DNA of 64,000 bases from Streptomyces sp. NBC_01264. Its GTDB lineage: Bacteria > Actinomycetota > Actinomycetes > Streptomycetales > Streptomycetaceae. This document shows positions 63,831 to 64,000 of the stretch, in pieces. Under the pieces are notes generated by a model, which was given only the letters and a program-made list of their open reading frames with translations, ran no database searches and had not been told where the DNA came from. The position numbers and the translations under genes were made by a program. Within the stretch, counting starts at the first letter, position 1. Each line of letters begins with the position of its first letter. The stretch is taken from contig NZ_JAPEOX010000006.1 of NCBI RefSeq assembly GCF_026340675.1, positions 62,001-126,000 on the forward strand. Reading direction: 5' to 3'.

Positions 63831-64000
63831 CCGGCACTCTCCCCTCATGACGTGGCGCACGGCTCGGCTGCCGGCCTCGTCGCAGATTTTACTGCCGTTT
63901 GCCCTGGAATGCCCTGTATGCCTACCTTTCGGTATGCAGCTGGCGACGTGGCGAAACGGAGGACCCGGGAGGGGCCTGGGCGCGTGGCGGGAGGTGGCCG
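63831..64000. other. Upstream region of the GT2 gene, no gene seen
   Basis: An AT-richer patch (GCAGATTTTACTGCCGTTTGC near 63880) may hold the promoter on the minus strand. Nothing else is evident to the window edge. Confidence 0.35.

Noticed and set aside
1..64000. CRISPR arrays, tRNA and rRNA genes, attachment sites
   Set aside because: No regularly spaced short repeats and no recognisable tRNA or rRNA sequences were seen. The repeated short motifs are IS ends.

Overview
The window is high-GC actinomycete DNA, almost certainly Streptomyces. Codon use, the LAXTG sortase-type anchor, a DUF6233-type gene, I36-like and other small secreted proteins and the dominant insertion-sequence families all fit. 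It reads as an accessory region such as a chromosome arm or large plasmid: two biosynthetic loci sit in a graveyard of insertion sequences (ISs) and truncated genes. I see no rRNA, tRNA or CRISPR.

Layout. 1-7.0 kb: an ISL3 relic, one intact secreted protein, a three-level IS nest (IS5-type > IS256 > ISAs1), a frameshifted DUF6233 gene and an IS256 tail. 7.5-24.0 kb: a secreted beta-rich protein, then a compact operon of six genes with overlapping or nearly abutting ends. These are a 2371-aa synthase (tandem nitronate-monooxygenase/PfaD-like domains, KS, AT, ACP, KR), a 1570-aa synthase (KS, AT, DH, phosphopantetheinyl transferase), a free ACP, an alpha/beta hydrolase, a GT1 glycosyltransferase and a zinc-ribbon methyltransferase. 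The set looks like a PUFA/enediyne-type iterative synthase making a released or glycosylated polyketide or fatty product.

24.0-45.7 kb: IS debris (IS110 split by ISAs1, IS6, IS3, IS701, IS5) around a catalase-related protein, two AT-richer orphans (a transglutaminase-like protein and an Stv-adhesin-like protein), a 5'-truncated Ku gene fused end to end with a 5'-truncated DUF11 wall protein, and wrecked fatty-acid-type genes (MFS, KAS III, KAS III::crotonase chimera).

45.8-56.05 kb: an intact C7-cyclitol-type locus: VOC epimerase-like protein, Zn-alcohol dehydrogenase, sugar-porter MFS, SDR, sugar-phosphate isomerase/epimerase-like protein, pyranose-oxidase-like GMC enzyme, sedoheptulose-7-phosphate cyclase, aldo/keto reductase and alditol oxidase. 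The cyclase should make a valiolone-type ring, the VOC protein may epimerise it, and six redox/isomerase enzymes would tailor it. No aminotransferase is present, so a nitrogen-free cyclitol is the simplest prediction.

56.05-64 kb: a second three-level nest (IS6 > IS5-type with passenger gene > ISAs1), a small secreted protein, an I36-inhibitor-like pseudogene, IS30 and IS256 fragments and a GT2 glycosyltransferase. The three full ISAs1 copies each have a 9-bp target duplication. The two halves of one IS6 element, now 14 kb apart and in opposite orientation beside two IS5 copies, indicate that the cyclitol segment was inverted by recombination between the IS5 copies.
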